From: Alteromonas sp. RKMC-009
GTDB taxonomy: Bacteria; Pseudomonadota; Gammaproteobacteria; Enterobacterales; Alteromonadaceae
DNA length: 64,000 nucleotides
Assembly: GCF_003584565.2 (NCBI RefSeq)
Contig: NZ_CP031010.1
Span: 3,410,001 to 3,474,000 of the forward strand
Direction of reading: 5' to 3'
Shown: in pieces, positions 34,225-43,712 of the stretch
How positions within the stretch are numbered: the first letter of the stretch is position 1
Layout: each line of letters starts with the position of its first letter
The notes under the pieces: generated by a model
Database searches by the model: none
Told to the model about the DNA's origin: nothing
Seen by the model: the letters and a program-made list of their open reading frames with translations, nothing else
Made by a program: the position numbers and the translations under genes

Positions 34225-34283
34225 GGGTTTTAATATTTTTATTTAGCGCACTGTTATGAACCGTCCGTGGCGACCTTGTTTTT

Positions 34284-35108
34284 CTACAGGATTAGCGCAG
34301 ATACCTTTTCAGCCTCAGCATTTGTCCAGGCTATCGCGTTATCCATCGTTTCTCCTTCAACCAACAACGTATTGGCCATTTCCGGCGTGAAAAGTTCAAT
34401 ATCGCCGTACTCCGGTTTCATGATTTCCCGAATTGTAACCCGCATTGAACACGCCAACAAACCTATATCCGCCTCTTCAGCGTGTTTCCTGGTATTGTGA
34501 ACATATTTTACCGGGAAAAACAGAGGAAGGGGCAAGCGCCATTGCTCCATAATTTCCCCGGAACAGGCTGCAAAAGTAAACCCGAAGTGCTTCTCCTGCT
34601 TTTCCCATGGTAAGTCACCGGACTTATCTTCAAGATACGCCAGATAAAGTTCAGGGTCTTCTTTGGCCACCACCAGTTCACTGAAATGGCAGAGAATACC
34701 CATCACGAAGAAGCGTTCACTGCCGCGGATATTTGACTGTTTGGCCAGCGTTTTGGCCAGTAGCCCGTTGTAGACTGACTTATACCAGTGCTTGTCCAGC
34801 CGGATATGAGCACTGTTGAAGTGCTTGAACGCTGTATTCGCTGTTTCTGCTACCACAAGGTTGTACAGCGCCTCGCCTCCGATAACACTGACCGCTTTGG
34901 CGATGGAATCAATCTGGGAAGGAAAGCGGAATAAAGCGCTGTTAGCCAGACGGAGAATTTTTACCGTCAGCGACGGATCAACGGCAATGAGCTTCGCCAC
35001 ATCATCCATGTCGCTGCGGTGATCATCCAGTACATCCCGGATTTTCAGACAAATATTCGGGAACGTAAAAGACTGTGTGGCGTAACTGACGTACTTTTCC
35101 ATCGACAT
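34284..35108 (-). CDS. HDOD domain protein
   Basis: The product is 274 residues from the ATG at 35108 (AAGG 7 nt upstream); a longer frame to 35147 lacks a ribosome site. The HDOD domain spans most of the protein: FPNICLKIRDVLDDHRSDMDDVAKLIAVDPSLTVKILRLANSA, in the family's usual order, then DSIAKAVSVIGGEALYNLV. The HD-type metal residues are degenerate, as is normal for HDOD, so it is likely a signalling or scaffold protein rather than a phosphodiesterase. No GGDEF, EAL or kinase domain is attached. Confidence 0.85.
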   Translation of the reverse strand: MSMEKYVSYATQSFTFPNICLKIRDVLDDHRSDMDDVAKLIAVDPSLTVKILRLANSALFRFPSQIDSIAKAVSVIGGEALYNLVVAETANTAFKHFNSAHIRLDKHWYKSVYNGLLAKTLAKQSNIRGSERFFVMGILCHFSELVVAKEDPELYLAYLEDKSGDLPWEKQEKHFGFTFAACSGEIMEQWRLPLPLFFPVKYVHNTRKHAEEADIGLLACSMRVTIREIMKPEYGDIELFTPEMANTLLVEGETMDNAIAWTNAEAEKVSALIL

Positions 35109-35206
35109 GAGTAAACCTTGTTTATTTCTTGATTTTGAGTATAGCAACTTATTGTAAATACGGGAGAAAACGCGATACTGACAACAGCCTGATTGCTGTG
35201 GCCATG

Positions 35207-35497
35207 TTACTGCTTCCCGTTGTCGGAAAATAAAGATTGTTGCTGAGGTTCTTCAACCGTTGCCTGCCCGCCATCGTCGGGCTGTTGTTGCCGCAATGCC
35301 ATGGCTTTACGTTTCTGGCAGGCTTTAATCACGGTACGTCTGGCGGCATCGTTTATCTGCAGCCAGTGAAAACGCTCGTCACGGGTACGGTAACACCCCA
35401 GACAGTAGCCTTTCGGGCCGGCCTGACAAACACCAATACAGGGACTGGGTACAGCAAAAATTTCCATCTGATCAGGATGGTTTACTTTTACTGCCAT
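35207..35497 (-). CDS. DUF1289 family protein
   Basis: The product is 96 residues from the ATG at 35497, where family similarity begins; a longer frame to 35542 is possible. The defining motif SPCIGVC, then YCLGCYRTRDE, gives four cysteines in C-x3-C-x8-C-x2-C spacing, suited to bind a metal or iron-sulfur cluster. The C-terminal third is glutamine-rich and probably disordered. Function unknown. It stands alone on the minus strand between the HDOD and SIMPL genes. Confidence 0.8.
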   Translation of the reverse strand: MAVKVNHPDQMEIFAVPSPCIGVCQAGPKGYCLGCYRTRDERFHWLQINDAARRTVIKACQKRKAMALRQQQPDDGGQATVEEPQQQSLFSDNGKQ

Positions 35498-35603
35498 GAA
35501 GCCCCCGTTTGCCAGCTGTGCAACCCCATACGGCCGCACCATTATTCCAGGCAGTTAGTGTAGACGCTATGCCGTGTGCACCGCAATCTGAACATCGTAT
35601 CAG

Positions 35604-36314
35604 TTAGTCGGTTAAGGTATATTCTATGGTTGAAACAACCCTGACTTTTTTGATGTGCGGTTGATGCGCGTCCCGTGGCGTTATGGTGAACTGCCCCTGA
35701 TTAGCCCGCTTAATTTTACCTATCCGGCTTTGAGAGTCCCGGGCGAACTTCTCAGCCACTTCCCTGGCATTCACTGTTGCCTCTTCAATCATGTCAGGCT
35801 TCACCTCATTCAACCGGCTGAATACAAATTGAGGCTGAGCATCCCACTGCTGATTAGAAAACACGATACCTTGTTTAACGAGATCAGAAATATCGGGCAT
35901 GGCTTTTCTTACCACTTCTACATCGGTTGAGTACACGGTTACGGTCTGGCTGGCACTGTACCTGAATTCCACCCTGTTATCGCCGCCGTACTGTTGCGCA
36001 AGCTTATCGGTGATCACCGGCTGATTAAAGCTGATATCGTCAGCGCTAATGCCGCTGGCTGTAAGGAAAGCGGTAATTTTTTCTGAATGACTTTCCAGTG
36101 TGTCATAGAGTGCTGAGAGATCATTGCCGGCTTCAGTAAACTGTATCGGCCAGATCACCTGGTCTGCCGGATATTCCCGTTCTGACAGCCCCTTCACGGT
36201 AACCACTCTGTCCCAGGTTTTAAAATCCACCAGCGCCGATGCCAGCTGGCCTCCCAGCACGGCAAACGCGATAACCAGTCCTGTACCAATAATAGCGGCG
36301 GCTGCTTTACTCAT
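35604..36314 (-). CDS. SIMPL domain (DUF541) periplasmic protein
   Basis: The product is 236 residues from the ATG at 36314 with AAGGAAAACT before it. A single N-terminal hydrophobic segment (AAAAIIGTGLVIAFAVLGGQLA) anchors or exports it. The SIMPL fold follows: VVTVKGLSEREYPADQVIWPI, the ESHSEKITAFLTASGI helix and VVSTIEYTLTD at the end. Bacterial members are periplasmic or outer-membrane-associated oligomers of unclear role, some linked to oxidative stress. It lies downstream of the RND pump operon but beyond its terminator. Confidence 0.85.
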   Translation of the reverse strand: MSKAAAAIIGTGLVIAFAVLGGQLASALVDFKTWDRVVTVKGLSEREYPADQVIWPIQFTEAGNDLSALYDTLESHSEKITAFLTASGISADDISFNQPVITDKLAQQYGGDNRVEFRYSASQTVTVYSTDVEVVRKAMPDISDLVKQGIVFSNQQWDAQPQFVFSRLNEVKPDMIEEATVNAREVAEKFARDSQSRIGKIKRANQGQFTITPRDAHQPHIKKVRVVSTIEYTLTD

Positions 36315-36416
36315 AGTTTTCCTTTTTCTTGTCTGGCGTTGAAATATCAATACGCTGAGGATACGTAATGAAAAAGGCATTACTACGATCAAATTGTGAT
36401 GAATTGTGTCTTTGAC

Positions 36417-36447
36417 ATAAAAAAGCCGCCCGGGGAGGGCGGCAAAA
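36417..36447 (-). terminator. Rho-independent terminator of the RND efflux operon
   Basis: On the minus strand GCCGCCC, a short loop and GGGCGGC form a strong stem followed by six T. It lies 18 nt past the stop of the RND permease gene. Confidence 0.85.
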
Positions 36448-36464
36448 GGAGTCCCACGTCGGGT

Positions 36465-39400
36465 CTAAGCTGTGTGGGACTGCGCCTGAGACGTTAAGGC
36501 GGATGCCGGTTTGCGGTTCCGGCGTAGCAGGTAATAAAACACGGGGGTCAGCACCAATCCGAAGAAGGTAACACCAATCATGCCTGAGAATACCGCGACG
36601 CCCATAGCCTGACGCATTTCTGCACCGGCTCCGGTTGAAATTACCATTGGCAGCACACCCATAATAAAGGCAATGGATGTCATCAGAATGGGACGCAAAC
36701 GCAGACGACATGCCTCTTTCACCGCCTCTAGCGCAGTGCGCCCTTCCTCTTCCAGTTCTTTAGCAAATTCAACAATCAGAATGGCATTCTTCGTGGCCAG
36801 ACCAAACAACACAATGAGCCCGATTTGGGTGAAGATGTTGTTGTCTCCGCCGTAAATGCCCACACCGATTAACGCGCTGAGCAAAGTCATAGGCATGATA
36901 AGGATTATGGCCAGTGGTAATGACAAACTTTCATATTGTGCAGCCAGTACCAGAAACACCAGCAACACCACCAGCGGGAATACATACATAGATGCATCAC
37001 CGGCCAGAATTTGCTGATAGGTTAATTCTGTCCACTCGTAGGTCATGCCAATTGGCAGGGTTTCATCGAGTATTTTCTCGATAGCAACCTTCGCCTCATC
37101 ACTGCTGAAACCGGGCACAGGAGCACCGTTGATTTCAGCGGTAACGTAGCCGTTGTAGTGCATGACCCGGTCCGGTCCCGCGGTATGATTGATGTCTAAA
37201 AACGCGCCCAACGGAATCATTTCGCCCTGCGCATTGCGCACTTTGAACTGACGGATCTGTTCTGCATCCTGACGGAACTGAGAGTCAGCCTGCACATTTA
37301 CCTGATAGGTGCGTCCGAACAGGTTGAAATCATTCACATACACCGATCCTAAATAGGCTTGTAAGGTGTCAAACAACGTATCAATGTTCACGCCCATACC
37401 TATGGCTTTGGTGCGGTCCACGTCCACATCCAGTTGCGGCACGCTCACGCGGTAACTGCTGAATGTGTCGGTGAGTACCGGGTTTGCCCAGGCTTTCTGC
37501 ACCACCTGCTGCGTGACTTCATTTAAGGTTTCAAAACCCAGATTCCCGCGATCCTGCAATTGCAGACGGAAACCGCCGATTGTGCCTAATCCCAGCACAG
37601 GCGGAGGCGGAAACACGGCGACATACGCTTCTTTAATTGCTGCAAACTTCTGGTTTAACTGCCCGGCAATTGCACCGGCAGTGAGCCCCTTCCCTTCCCG
37701 GTCAGCGAAAGGCTTTAACGGGAAGAACACTACACCGGAACTGGGGCTGTTGGTAAACCCGTTAATATTCAACCCCGGGAATGCCACGACATCAGACACG
37801 CCATCCTGCTGCAACGCAATCGCGGACATCTGACGAACTACGTCTTCCGTTCTGTCCAGTGAAGAGGCATCAGGCAACTGGGCAAACGCAACCAGATACA
37901 TTTTGTCCTGCGCCGGCACATAACCGGTAGGCGTACTGCTGAACTGCTGCCATGTGAGTGCCAGTAATCCTGCATACAGCAACATGATGATGCCGGATTT
38001 ACGAATGAGGGAACCCACACCGGCGGTGTACGCTTTCGCGCCACGATCAAAGAACCGGTTAAACGGATTAAACAACCACCCGCCCAGCGCCTTATCCATG
38101 CCTCTGGTCAGCCAGTCTTTGGGTGCATCATGAGACTTTAACAACAAGGCTGATAATGCCGGACTCAGCGTCAGCGAGTTGATGGCTGAAATCACCGTTG
38201 AAATGGTAATTGTCAGGGCGAACTGACGGTAAAACTGGCCGGTGAGTCCGGACATAAATGCCGTAGGAATGAACACCGCCGCCAGTACCATGGTGGTGGC
38301 AATAATAGGCCCTGTCACTTCTTTCATGGCGATGGTTGTGGCTTCAACCGGCGAATGCCCGGCAGCGATATTACGCTCCACGTTTTCAACCACAACGATG
38401 GCATCATCCACCACGATACCGATAGCTAATACCAGTCCGAACAGGGACAACGCATTTAATGAAAAGCCCATGAGCTGCATGAATGCGAACGTGCCGACCA
38501 GAGACACAGGCACAGCAACCAGCGGGATAATGGATGCGCGCCAGGTTTGCAGGAACAGCACAACAACTAATACAACCAGTAATACCGCTTCGAACAGGGT
38601 ATTCACTACGGCTTTAATGGAACCGCGCACAAAGACTGTGGGGTCATACACAATGTCGTAATCGAGACCTTCTGGAAAGGCTTTCGACAATTCAGCCATG
38701 GTAGCGCGCACATCATCACTGATTTGAATCGCATTGGAACCGGGCGCCTGGAAAATTGGCAATGCCGCGGCCGGACGATTGTTCAGTAACGAACGTAAGG
38801 TATAGTAATCCGCCCCCAGTTCAATACGGGCGACATCTTTTAACCGTGAAATCTCACCGGCGTCGCCGGTTTTAATGATGATGTCACCAAATTCACGTTC
38901 ATCCAGTAAACGACCGCGAACGTTGATAAGTAACTGAAACTCGCTGCCACCGGCAGGCTGGGCACCAAGACTACCTGCTGCTGCCTGCTGATTTTGTGCC
39001 TGAATAGCGGAAATCACATCACCGGCATTCATGCCAAGGGCGGCCACTTTATTCGGATCCAGCCAGACTCTCATGGAGTATTCGCCGGCACCGAATAAGC
39101 GCACCTCGCCCACACCATTAATACGGTTCAGTTCATCTCTGACATTTTGCTCGGCATAGTTCGACAGATACAGCATGTCATAACGGCTGTCCGGCGATGT
39201 TAAATGCACAACCATGGTCAGGTTCGGCGAAGACTTCTCAGTCACCACACCCAGTCTCTGCACTTCCTGCGGCAGACGTGGCAAGGCACGGTTAACCCGG
39301 TTCTGCACCAGCGTTGTTGCAGCGTCGGGATCGGTACCGATTGCAAAAGTAATGGTCAGTGTCATTCTGCCATCAGAGTTAGCCTGAGAAGACATATACA

Positions 39401-39632
39401 ACATATCCTCTACCCCGTTGATTTCCTGTTCTAACGGACTGGCTACGGTTTCGGCAATGATTTTAGGGTTGGCACCCGGATAATTAGCAGTGACCACCAC
39501 GGTAGGCGGCACCACTTCGGGATATTCCGTTATGGGCAATTGCCACACGGCAATGGCACCGCCGATAAAGATCAGCAGTGACAACACCCCGGCAAATATA
39601 GGCCTGTGTATAAAAAACGTAGACAGATTCAT
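36465..39632 (-). CDS. RND efflux pump inner-membrane permease, HAE1 family, MexF-like
   Basis: The product is 1055 residues, the normal length. It has twelve expected membrane helices in two halves, each followed by a large periplasmic domain. Signatures include FIHRPIFAGVLSLLI at the start, the VVDDAIVVVENVERN segment of helix 4 with its paired proton-relay aspartates, and GLATKNAILIVEFAKELEEEG in helix 10. It uses proton motive force to export amphiphilic drugs with a periplasmic adaptor and a TolC-type channel. The adaptor gene ends on the same base where this start codon lies. No outer-membrane channel gene is present here. Closest in flavour to MexF rather than AcrB. Confidence 0.93.
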   Translation of the reverse strand: MNLSTFFIHRPIFAGVLSLLIFIGGAIAVWQLPITEYPEVVPPTVVVTANYPGANPKIIAETVASPLEQEINGVEDMLYMSSQANSDGRMTLTITFAIGTDPDAATTLVQNRVNRALPRLPQEVQRLGVVTEKSSPNLTMVVHLTSPDSRYDMLYLSNYAEQNVRDELNRINGVGEVRLFGAGEYSMRVWLDPNKVAALGMNAGDVISAIQAQNQQAAAGSLGAQPAGGSEFQLLINVRGRLLDEREFGDIIIKTGDAGEISRLKDVARIELGADYYTLRSLLNNRPAAALPIFQAPGSNAIQISDDVRATMAELSKAFPEGLDYDIVYDPTVFVRGSIKAVVNTLFEAVLLVVLVVVLFLQTWRASIIPLVAVPVSLVGTFAFMQLMGFSLNALSLFGLVLAIGIVVDDAIVVVENVERNIAAGHSPVEATTIAMKEVTGPIIATTMVLAAVFIPTAFMSGLTGQFYRQFALTITISTVISAINSLTLSPALSALLLKSHDAPKDWLTRGMDKALGGWLFNPFNRFFDRGAKAYTAGVGSLIRKSGIIMLLYAGLLALTWQQFSSTPTGYVPAQDKMYLVAFAQLPDASSLDRTEDVVRQMSAIALQQDGVSDVVAFPGLNINGFTNSPSSGVVFFPLKPFADREGKGLTAGAIAGQLNQKFAAIKEAYVAVFPPPPVLGLGTIGGFRLQLQDRGNLGFETLNEVTQQVVQKAWANPVLTDTFSSYRVSVPQLDVDVDRTKAIGMGVNIDTLFDTLQAYLGSVYVNDFNLFGRTYQVNVQADSQFRQDAEQIRQFKVRNAQGEMIPLGAFLDINHTAGPDRVMHYNGYVTAEINGAPVPGFSSDEAKVAIEKILDETLPIGMTYEWTELTYQQILAGDASMYVFPLVVLLVFLVLAAQYESLSLPLAIILIMPMTLLSALIGVGIYGGDNNIFTQIGLIVLFGLATKNAILIVEFAKELEEEGRTALEAVKEACRLRLRPILMTSIAFIMGVLPMVISTGAGAEMRQAMGVAVFSGMIGVTFFGLVLTPVFYYLLRRNRKPASALTSQAQSHTA

Positions 39633-40876
39633 TAACGACTTCCTTCAGGCGCATTCGCAGGTGATGCATTTGCGGCCAGGTCACTGTTCTGATTTATATT
39701 TTGCTGCCATACCTGCAACTGCTCGAAGGCTTCGCTGCTGTGCATAGATACTTCCGTAGGAGCAATAGTGGCACCCGGGCGGACGCGCTGCAGACCATTC
39801 ACTACAATTTTGTCTGAAGGGAATAACCCGTCATCGATAAAACGAAGCGCACCCACTTTGTCGCCAAGCTTCACAGCGCGGTAAGCCAGAACATTGTTTT
39901 CATCGACAACCAGAACAAACTTGTTGTTGAGATCAGTACCGATAGCCGTTTCATCAATTAAAATACGATCGCGGGATTCACCGCTGGCAAGACGCAGGTG
40001 AGCAAATAATCCCGGCACCAGACGGCCGTCAGTATTATCAAACACCGCCCGCACTTTGATTGTGCCGGTATTCGGGTTGACCTGGTTATCAACAAAGTCC
40101 AGTTGACCCCAGTGCTCAAATTTCTCAGAGTTACTCAGTTGCATAGCCACAGTCAGTTGATCAAGTGGCTGAGACACTTCAGAAGGCGCAGAGGTATATG
40201 CAAGGTAAGTACTTTCATCAACATCAAAGTAGGCGTAAAGGCGGTCGACTGAAACAATGCTGGTCAGTACGCTTTGACCGGCGGTGACATAGTTACCGGC
40301 AGTAATATTTGCGCGGGAAACACGACCTGAAATAGGCGCTTCAACACGGGCAAAGCCCCGGTTTAACTGCGCTAAATCTAACGCAGCACGGGTTGAAGAC
40401 ACGCTGGCTTCAGCTTGTTCAACTGCCGCCTGACGGGCATCAGCAATTTCTTTCGAAATTGCATTGGTGCGGCGCAATGACGCAGCCCGCTCTGAATCCT
40501 GCTTAGCTAAACGTAAGCGGCTTTGCGCATCTTCAAGCTGGGCAGATAAGCGGTCGACTTCAGCTTTGAACGCGCGGTTATCAATAAGAAACAGGGTTTG
40601 ACCCTGCTCAACCCATTCACCTTCTTCAAAGGCAACAAAGTCAATGTAGCCTGACACCCGCGGGCGCAGAGAAACTGTTTGCGGCGATTCAAGGCGACCG
40701 GTAAAAGTATCCCATTGAGCGATTTCCTGATGAATAACAGGCGCAATATCAACAGGAATGGCAGGCGCTGCTGTGCTGGCAGCAGCCTGATTAGCCGGGT
40801 TGGTATCTTCTCCGCCGCAGGCGGTTAACAGAATGGTGACCCATAATGCTAAAGAGAATTTTATTAATGCAGACAT
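39632..40876 (-). CDS. RND efflux periplasmic adaptor (membrane fusion protein), MexE-like lipoprotein
   Basis: The product is 414 residues from the ATG at 40876. The signal peptide ends in ILLTAC, a lipobox, so the protein is probably lipid-anchored to the inner membrane. It shows the adaptor order: lipoyl-like half (VSLRPRVSGYIDFVAFEEGEWVEQGQ, in parts), a helical hairpin (DRLSAQLEDAQSRLRLAKQDSERA, in parts), second lipoyl half (APISGRVSRANITAGNYV), beta-barrel and membrane-proximal domains. It links the permease to the outer-membrane channel. It shares its last base with the first of the permease gene. Divergent LysR gene upstream. Confidence 0.92.
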   Translation of the reverse strand: MSALIKFSLALWVTILLTACGGEDTNPANQAAASTAAPAIPVDIAPVIHQEIAQWDTFTGRLESPQTVSLRPRVSGYIDFVAFEEGEWVEQGQTLFLIDNRAFKAEVDRLSAQLEDAQSRLRLAKQDSERAASLRRTNAISKEIADARQAAVEQAEASVSSTRAALDLAQLNRGFARVEAPISGRVSRANITAGNYVTAGQSVLTSIVSVDRLYAYFDVDESTYLAYTSAPSEVSQPLDQLTVAMQLSNSEKFEHWGQLDFVDNQVNPNTGTIKVRAVFDNTDGRLVPGLFAHLRLASGESRDRILIDETAIGTDLNNKFVLVVDENNVLAYRAVKLGDKVGALRFIDDGLFPSDKIVVNGLQRVRPGATIAPTEVSMHSSEAFEQLQVWQQNINQNSDLAANASPANAPEGSR

Positions 40877-41006
40877 GGTTGGCGATCTCGTTGAGTGTGG
40901 ATGCTGCGCATTATGCACACCGCCAATCAATAAAAATAATTATCTTTTTATATACAACACATCATTCCATGTAATATATTTATCGCAGGTTCACCGGAGT
41001 GCTGCT

Positions 41007-42074
41007 ATGCGAACACAAGACTTAAATTTACTGATGATTTTCGATGCCATCATGACTGAAGGTGCTATCACCCGCGCCGCTGACAGACTGGCAATGACAC
41101 AGCCCGCTGTCTCCAATGCCCTGTCCCGTATGCGTTCTGCCTGGGGTGATGAGTTATTTGTTAAAGACGGCAGAGGTATACAACCGACTTCTTTTGCCCG
41201 CAACTTATGGACACAGATACAGGGGCCGCTGAGCCAGCTTGAAACCGCCGTGAACCCTACCGTGTTTGATCCGGCCACATCGCAACGGACGTTTCGTATT
41301 GCTGCCACTGATACATTGGTAAAAATGATATGGGGCCCGCTTCGCCAAATCATCGAGCGGGAAGCGCCGGGTATTAATATCTTCGCGATTCCGAACCCGA
41401 ACAGTGACAGTGAGAAAATATTAACTGACGCAGAAGCTGAGCTCTCCGTGTGTAAGTACACAGCGCCGAATTCAGTTATCCGTTCAGAGTTTCTGTTTGA
41501 GCCTAAGTATGTGGTTGTTATGCGCCCCGGTCACCCGCTGGCAAAAGAACGGTTAACGCTGGAAGAATTTGTGAATGCACAACACTTGTTAGTGTCTATT
41601 ACCGGCGATACCACCGGTCCCACAGACCAGGTACTGAATAATTTAGGGTTGAGCCGCAGGATCGCCATGACGGTGAACGATTTTCACAATGTGCCGCCGT
41701 TACTGGAGCAGTCCGATCTTATCTGTGTGGCGCCGTCGTTAGTGGTAGAGCACGATATTTTTGCCGGCCGCCTGGCCGTATTTGAAACACCGGTGGAGAT
41801 TATGCCAACGCCTGTGTCCTTGTTATGGCATAAACGTCAGGACGTGGACCAGGGTCTGCAATGGTTGCGTCGTCATGTTGTCCGTATTATCCACGAACGC
41901 TGTGCACAACATGAAGCCAGATTGTCCCAGTGTTGCCGGAAAGGTTATTGTCCGGAGACAGTAAAATCGATGAAAGCCCGTCAGTCAGACAAGCAGTGTG
42001 AAGGCGGATTAACAGTGACACCTAAACCGGTAAAATCCGTGGGCTCACCTTCCAAAGCCACCATGAGCAAATAG
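41007..42074 (+). CDS. LysR-family regulator, divergent from RND pump, with cysteine-rich tail
   Basis: The product is 355 residues from the ATG at 41007 (CCGGAGTG ribosome site). The helix-turn-helix is typical (DLNLLMIFDAIMTEGAITRAA; TQPAVSNALSRMR), and the effector domain resembles the NodD/MexT branch. Being divergent from the mexEF-like pair, with 130 bp between start codons, it probably controls them. The protein is about 50 residues longer than usual; the extra C-terminus contains six cysteines (HERC, QCCRKGYC and KQC) and many basic residues. In MexT-like regulators redox state affects activity, so this tail may sense it. That is inference. Confidence 0.85.
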   Translation: MRTQDLNLLMIFDAIMTEGAITRAADRLAMTQPAVSNALSRMRSAWGDELFVKDGRGIQPTSFARNLWTQIQGPLSQLETAVNPTVFDPATSQRTFRIAATDTLVKMIWGPLRQIIEREAPGINIFAIPNPNSDSEKILTDAEAELSVCKYTAPNSVIRSEFLFEPKYVVVMRPGHPLAKERLTLEEFVNAQHLLVSITGDTTGPTDQVLNNLGLSRRIAMTVNDFHNVPPLLEQSDLICVAPSLVVEHDIFAGRLAVFETPVEIMPTPVSLLWHKRQDVDQGLQWLRRHVVRIIHERCAQHEARLSQCCRKGYCPETVKSMKARQSDKQCEGGLTVTPKPVKSVGSPSKATMSK

Positions 42075-42104
42075 TTCGGGACTTAAAACGTCAGTCGTAA
42101 AAAC

Positions 42105-42132
42105 AAAAAACGAGGCAGTTGCCTCGTTTTTT
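42105..42132. terminator. Bidirectional terminator between the LysR gene and lpdA
   Basis: AAAAAACGAGGCA, loop GT, TGCCTCGTTTTTT is a near-perfect symmetrical stem with A and T flanks. It serves the LysR gene from the left and lpdA from the right. Confidence 0.9.
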
Positions 42133-42150
42133 ATTCAGCTGTTAAACAAC

Positions 42151-43569
42151 TTACTTTTTCTTCGCCTTAGGGTTAGGCAGGTCAGTGATGCTACCTTCGA
42201 AGATTTCACACGCCAGACCGATTGACTCGTTCAGCGTCGGGTGAGCGTGGATAGTCAGACCTACGTCTTCTGCATCAGCACCCATTTCGATAGCCAGACC
42301 GATTTCGCCCAGCATTTCACCGGCGTTGGTACCAACCATTGCACCACCGATAACACGTGCAGTGTCTTTATCGAAGATCATCTTGGTCATACCGTTAGTT
42401 GCGTCAGACGCGATTGCACGACCAGAAGCTGCCCACGGGAAAGTTGCAGTTTCGTAGTTGATGCCCTGCTCTTTCGCTTCTTTCTCAGTCAGACCAACCC
42501 AGGCAACTTCTGGCTCAGTGTAAGCAACTGAAGGAATGCAGCGTGGGTCGAAGTAATGCTTCTTACCGGCAATAACTTCAGCAGCAACGTGACCTTCATG
42601 AACCGCTTTGTGCGCCAGCATAGGCTGACCAACCAGGTCACCGATTGCGTAGATATGGTCAACGTTAGTTTTCATTTGCTTGTCTACGTTGATGAAACCA
42701 CGCTCATCAACAGTAACGCCAGCCGCATCAGCACCGATCAGTTTACCGTTAGGACGACGGCCAACCGCTACCAGTACTTTGTCGTAGCGAACTGCTTCTG
42801 AAGGTGCATTCTTACCTTCAAACGTTACATACAAGCCGTCATCTTTTGCTTCAACCGCGGTCACTTTGGTTTCCAGCATGATGTTGAACTTGTCTTTATA
42901 GTCTTTCATGAAGACTTTCATGATGTCTTTGTCAGCAGCAGGGATTAACTGGTCAAGGAATTCAACCACGTCAATTTTCGCACCCAGTGCTTCATAAACA
43001 GTACCCATTTCCAGACCGATGATACCACCGCCCAGTACCAGCATTTTTTCCGGAACATCTTTCATTTCCAGTGCGCCGGTTGAGTCGATTACGCGATCGT
43101 CTTCAGGGATGAAAGGCAGAGATACCGGCTCTGAACCGGCAGCGATAATCGCTTTCTCAAAAGAGATGGTTGTTTTGCCATCTTTACCTTCTACTTCCAG
43201 GGTATTTGCACCGGTAAATTTACCGTAACCCTGAACGTGTTTAACTTTACGCATTTTAGACATACCAGCCAGACCTTTTGTCAGCTGGCCAACAACACCG
43301 TCTTTGTACTCACGGATTTTGTCTAAATCGATTTTTGGCTCACCAAAGGTTACGCCGTGCGCAGACAAATGCTTGGCTTCTTTGATCACTTTAGCGACGT
43401 GCAGCAGGGCTTTTGAAGGGATACAGCCTACGTTCAAACATACCCCACCCAGTGTTTCACGGGCGTCTACGATGACGGTTTCGATACCTAAATCGGCTGC
43501 GCGGAAAGCGGCTGAGTAACCGCCGGGGCCTGCACCCAATACGACTAATTGCGTTTTAATTTCGCTCAT
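42151..43569 (-). CDS. lpdA: Dihydrolipoyl dehydrogenase (E3)
   Basis: The product is 472 residues from the ATG at 43569 with a GAGGTCACA ribosome site. The flavoprotein reoxidises the dihydrolipoyl groups of pyruvate dehydrogenase, and also serves 2-oxoglutarate dehydrogenase and glycine cleavage. Landmarks are the FAD motif VVLGAGPGGYSAAFRAAD, the redox disulfide GGVCLNVGCIPSK, the NAD motif LGGGIIGLEMGTVYEALG and the His-Glu pair in AHPTLNESIG. It lies 143 nt after aceF with several hairpins between, so its level may be set independently. Confidence 0.97.
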   Translation of the reverse strand: MSEIKTQLVVLGAGPGGYSAAFRAADLGIETVIVDARETLGGVCLNVGCIPSKALLHVAKVIKEAKHLSAHGVTFGEPKIDLDKIREYKDGVVGQLTKGLAGMSKMRKVKHVQGYGKFTGANTLEVEGKDGKTTISFEKAIIAAGSEPVSLPFIPEDDRVIDSTGALEMKDVPEKMLVLGGGIIGLEMGTVYEALGAKIDVVEFLDQLIPAADKDIMKVFMKDYKDKFNIMLETKVTAVEAKDDGLYVTFEGKNAPSEAVRYDKVLVAVGRRPNGKLIGADAAGVTVDERGFINVDKQMKTNVDHIYAIGDLVGQPMLAHKAVHEGHVAAEVIAGKKHYFDPRCIPSVAYTEPEVAWVGLTEKEAKEQGINYETATFPWAASGRAIASDATNGMTKMIFDKDTARVIGGAMVGTNAGEMLGEIGLAIEMGADAEDVGLTIHAHPTLNESIGLACEIFEGSITDLPNPKAKKK

Positions 43570-43623
43570 TGTGACCTCAAATCTGTCCAAATATTTGATA
43601 AATATGCGTTACGGATTGTAACT

Positions 43624-43703
43624 AGGGCTTGCGAGCCCTGTAAAGCCAACTTGGCTTTATGATCATAAAAATCACAAAGGGGAGGTAATCAACCCTCCCC
43701 TTC
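43624..43703 (-). other. Cluster of three hairpins between aceF and lpdA
   Basis: Reading along transcription there is GGGGAGG/CCTCCCC at 43677-43702 (followed by TTTGTG then T-rich bases, terminator-like), TAAAGCC/GGCTTTA at 43641-43659, and AGGGCT/AGCCCT at 43624-43639. Three stems packed in 80 nt suggest a processing, stabilising or attenuation element that separates lpdA from aceE-aceF. Confidence 0.5.
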
Positions 43704-43712
43704 ACTCATTTT

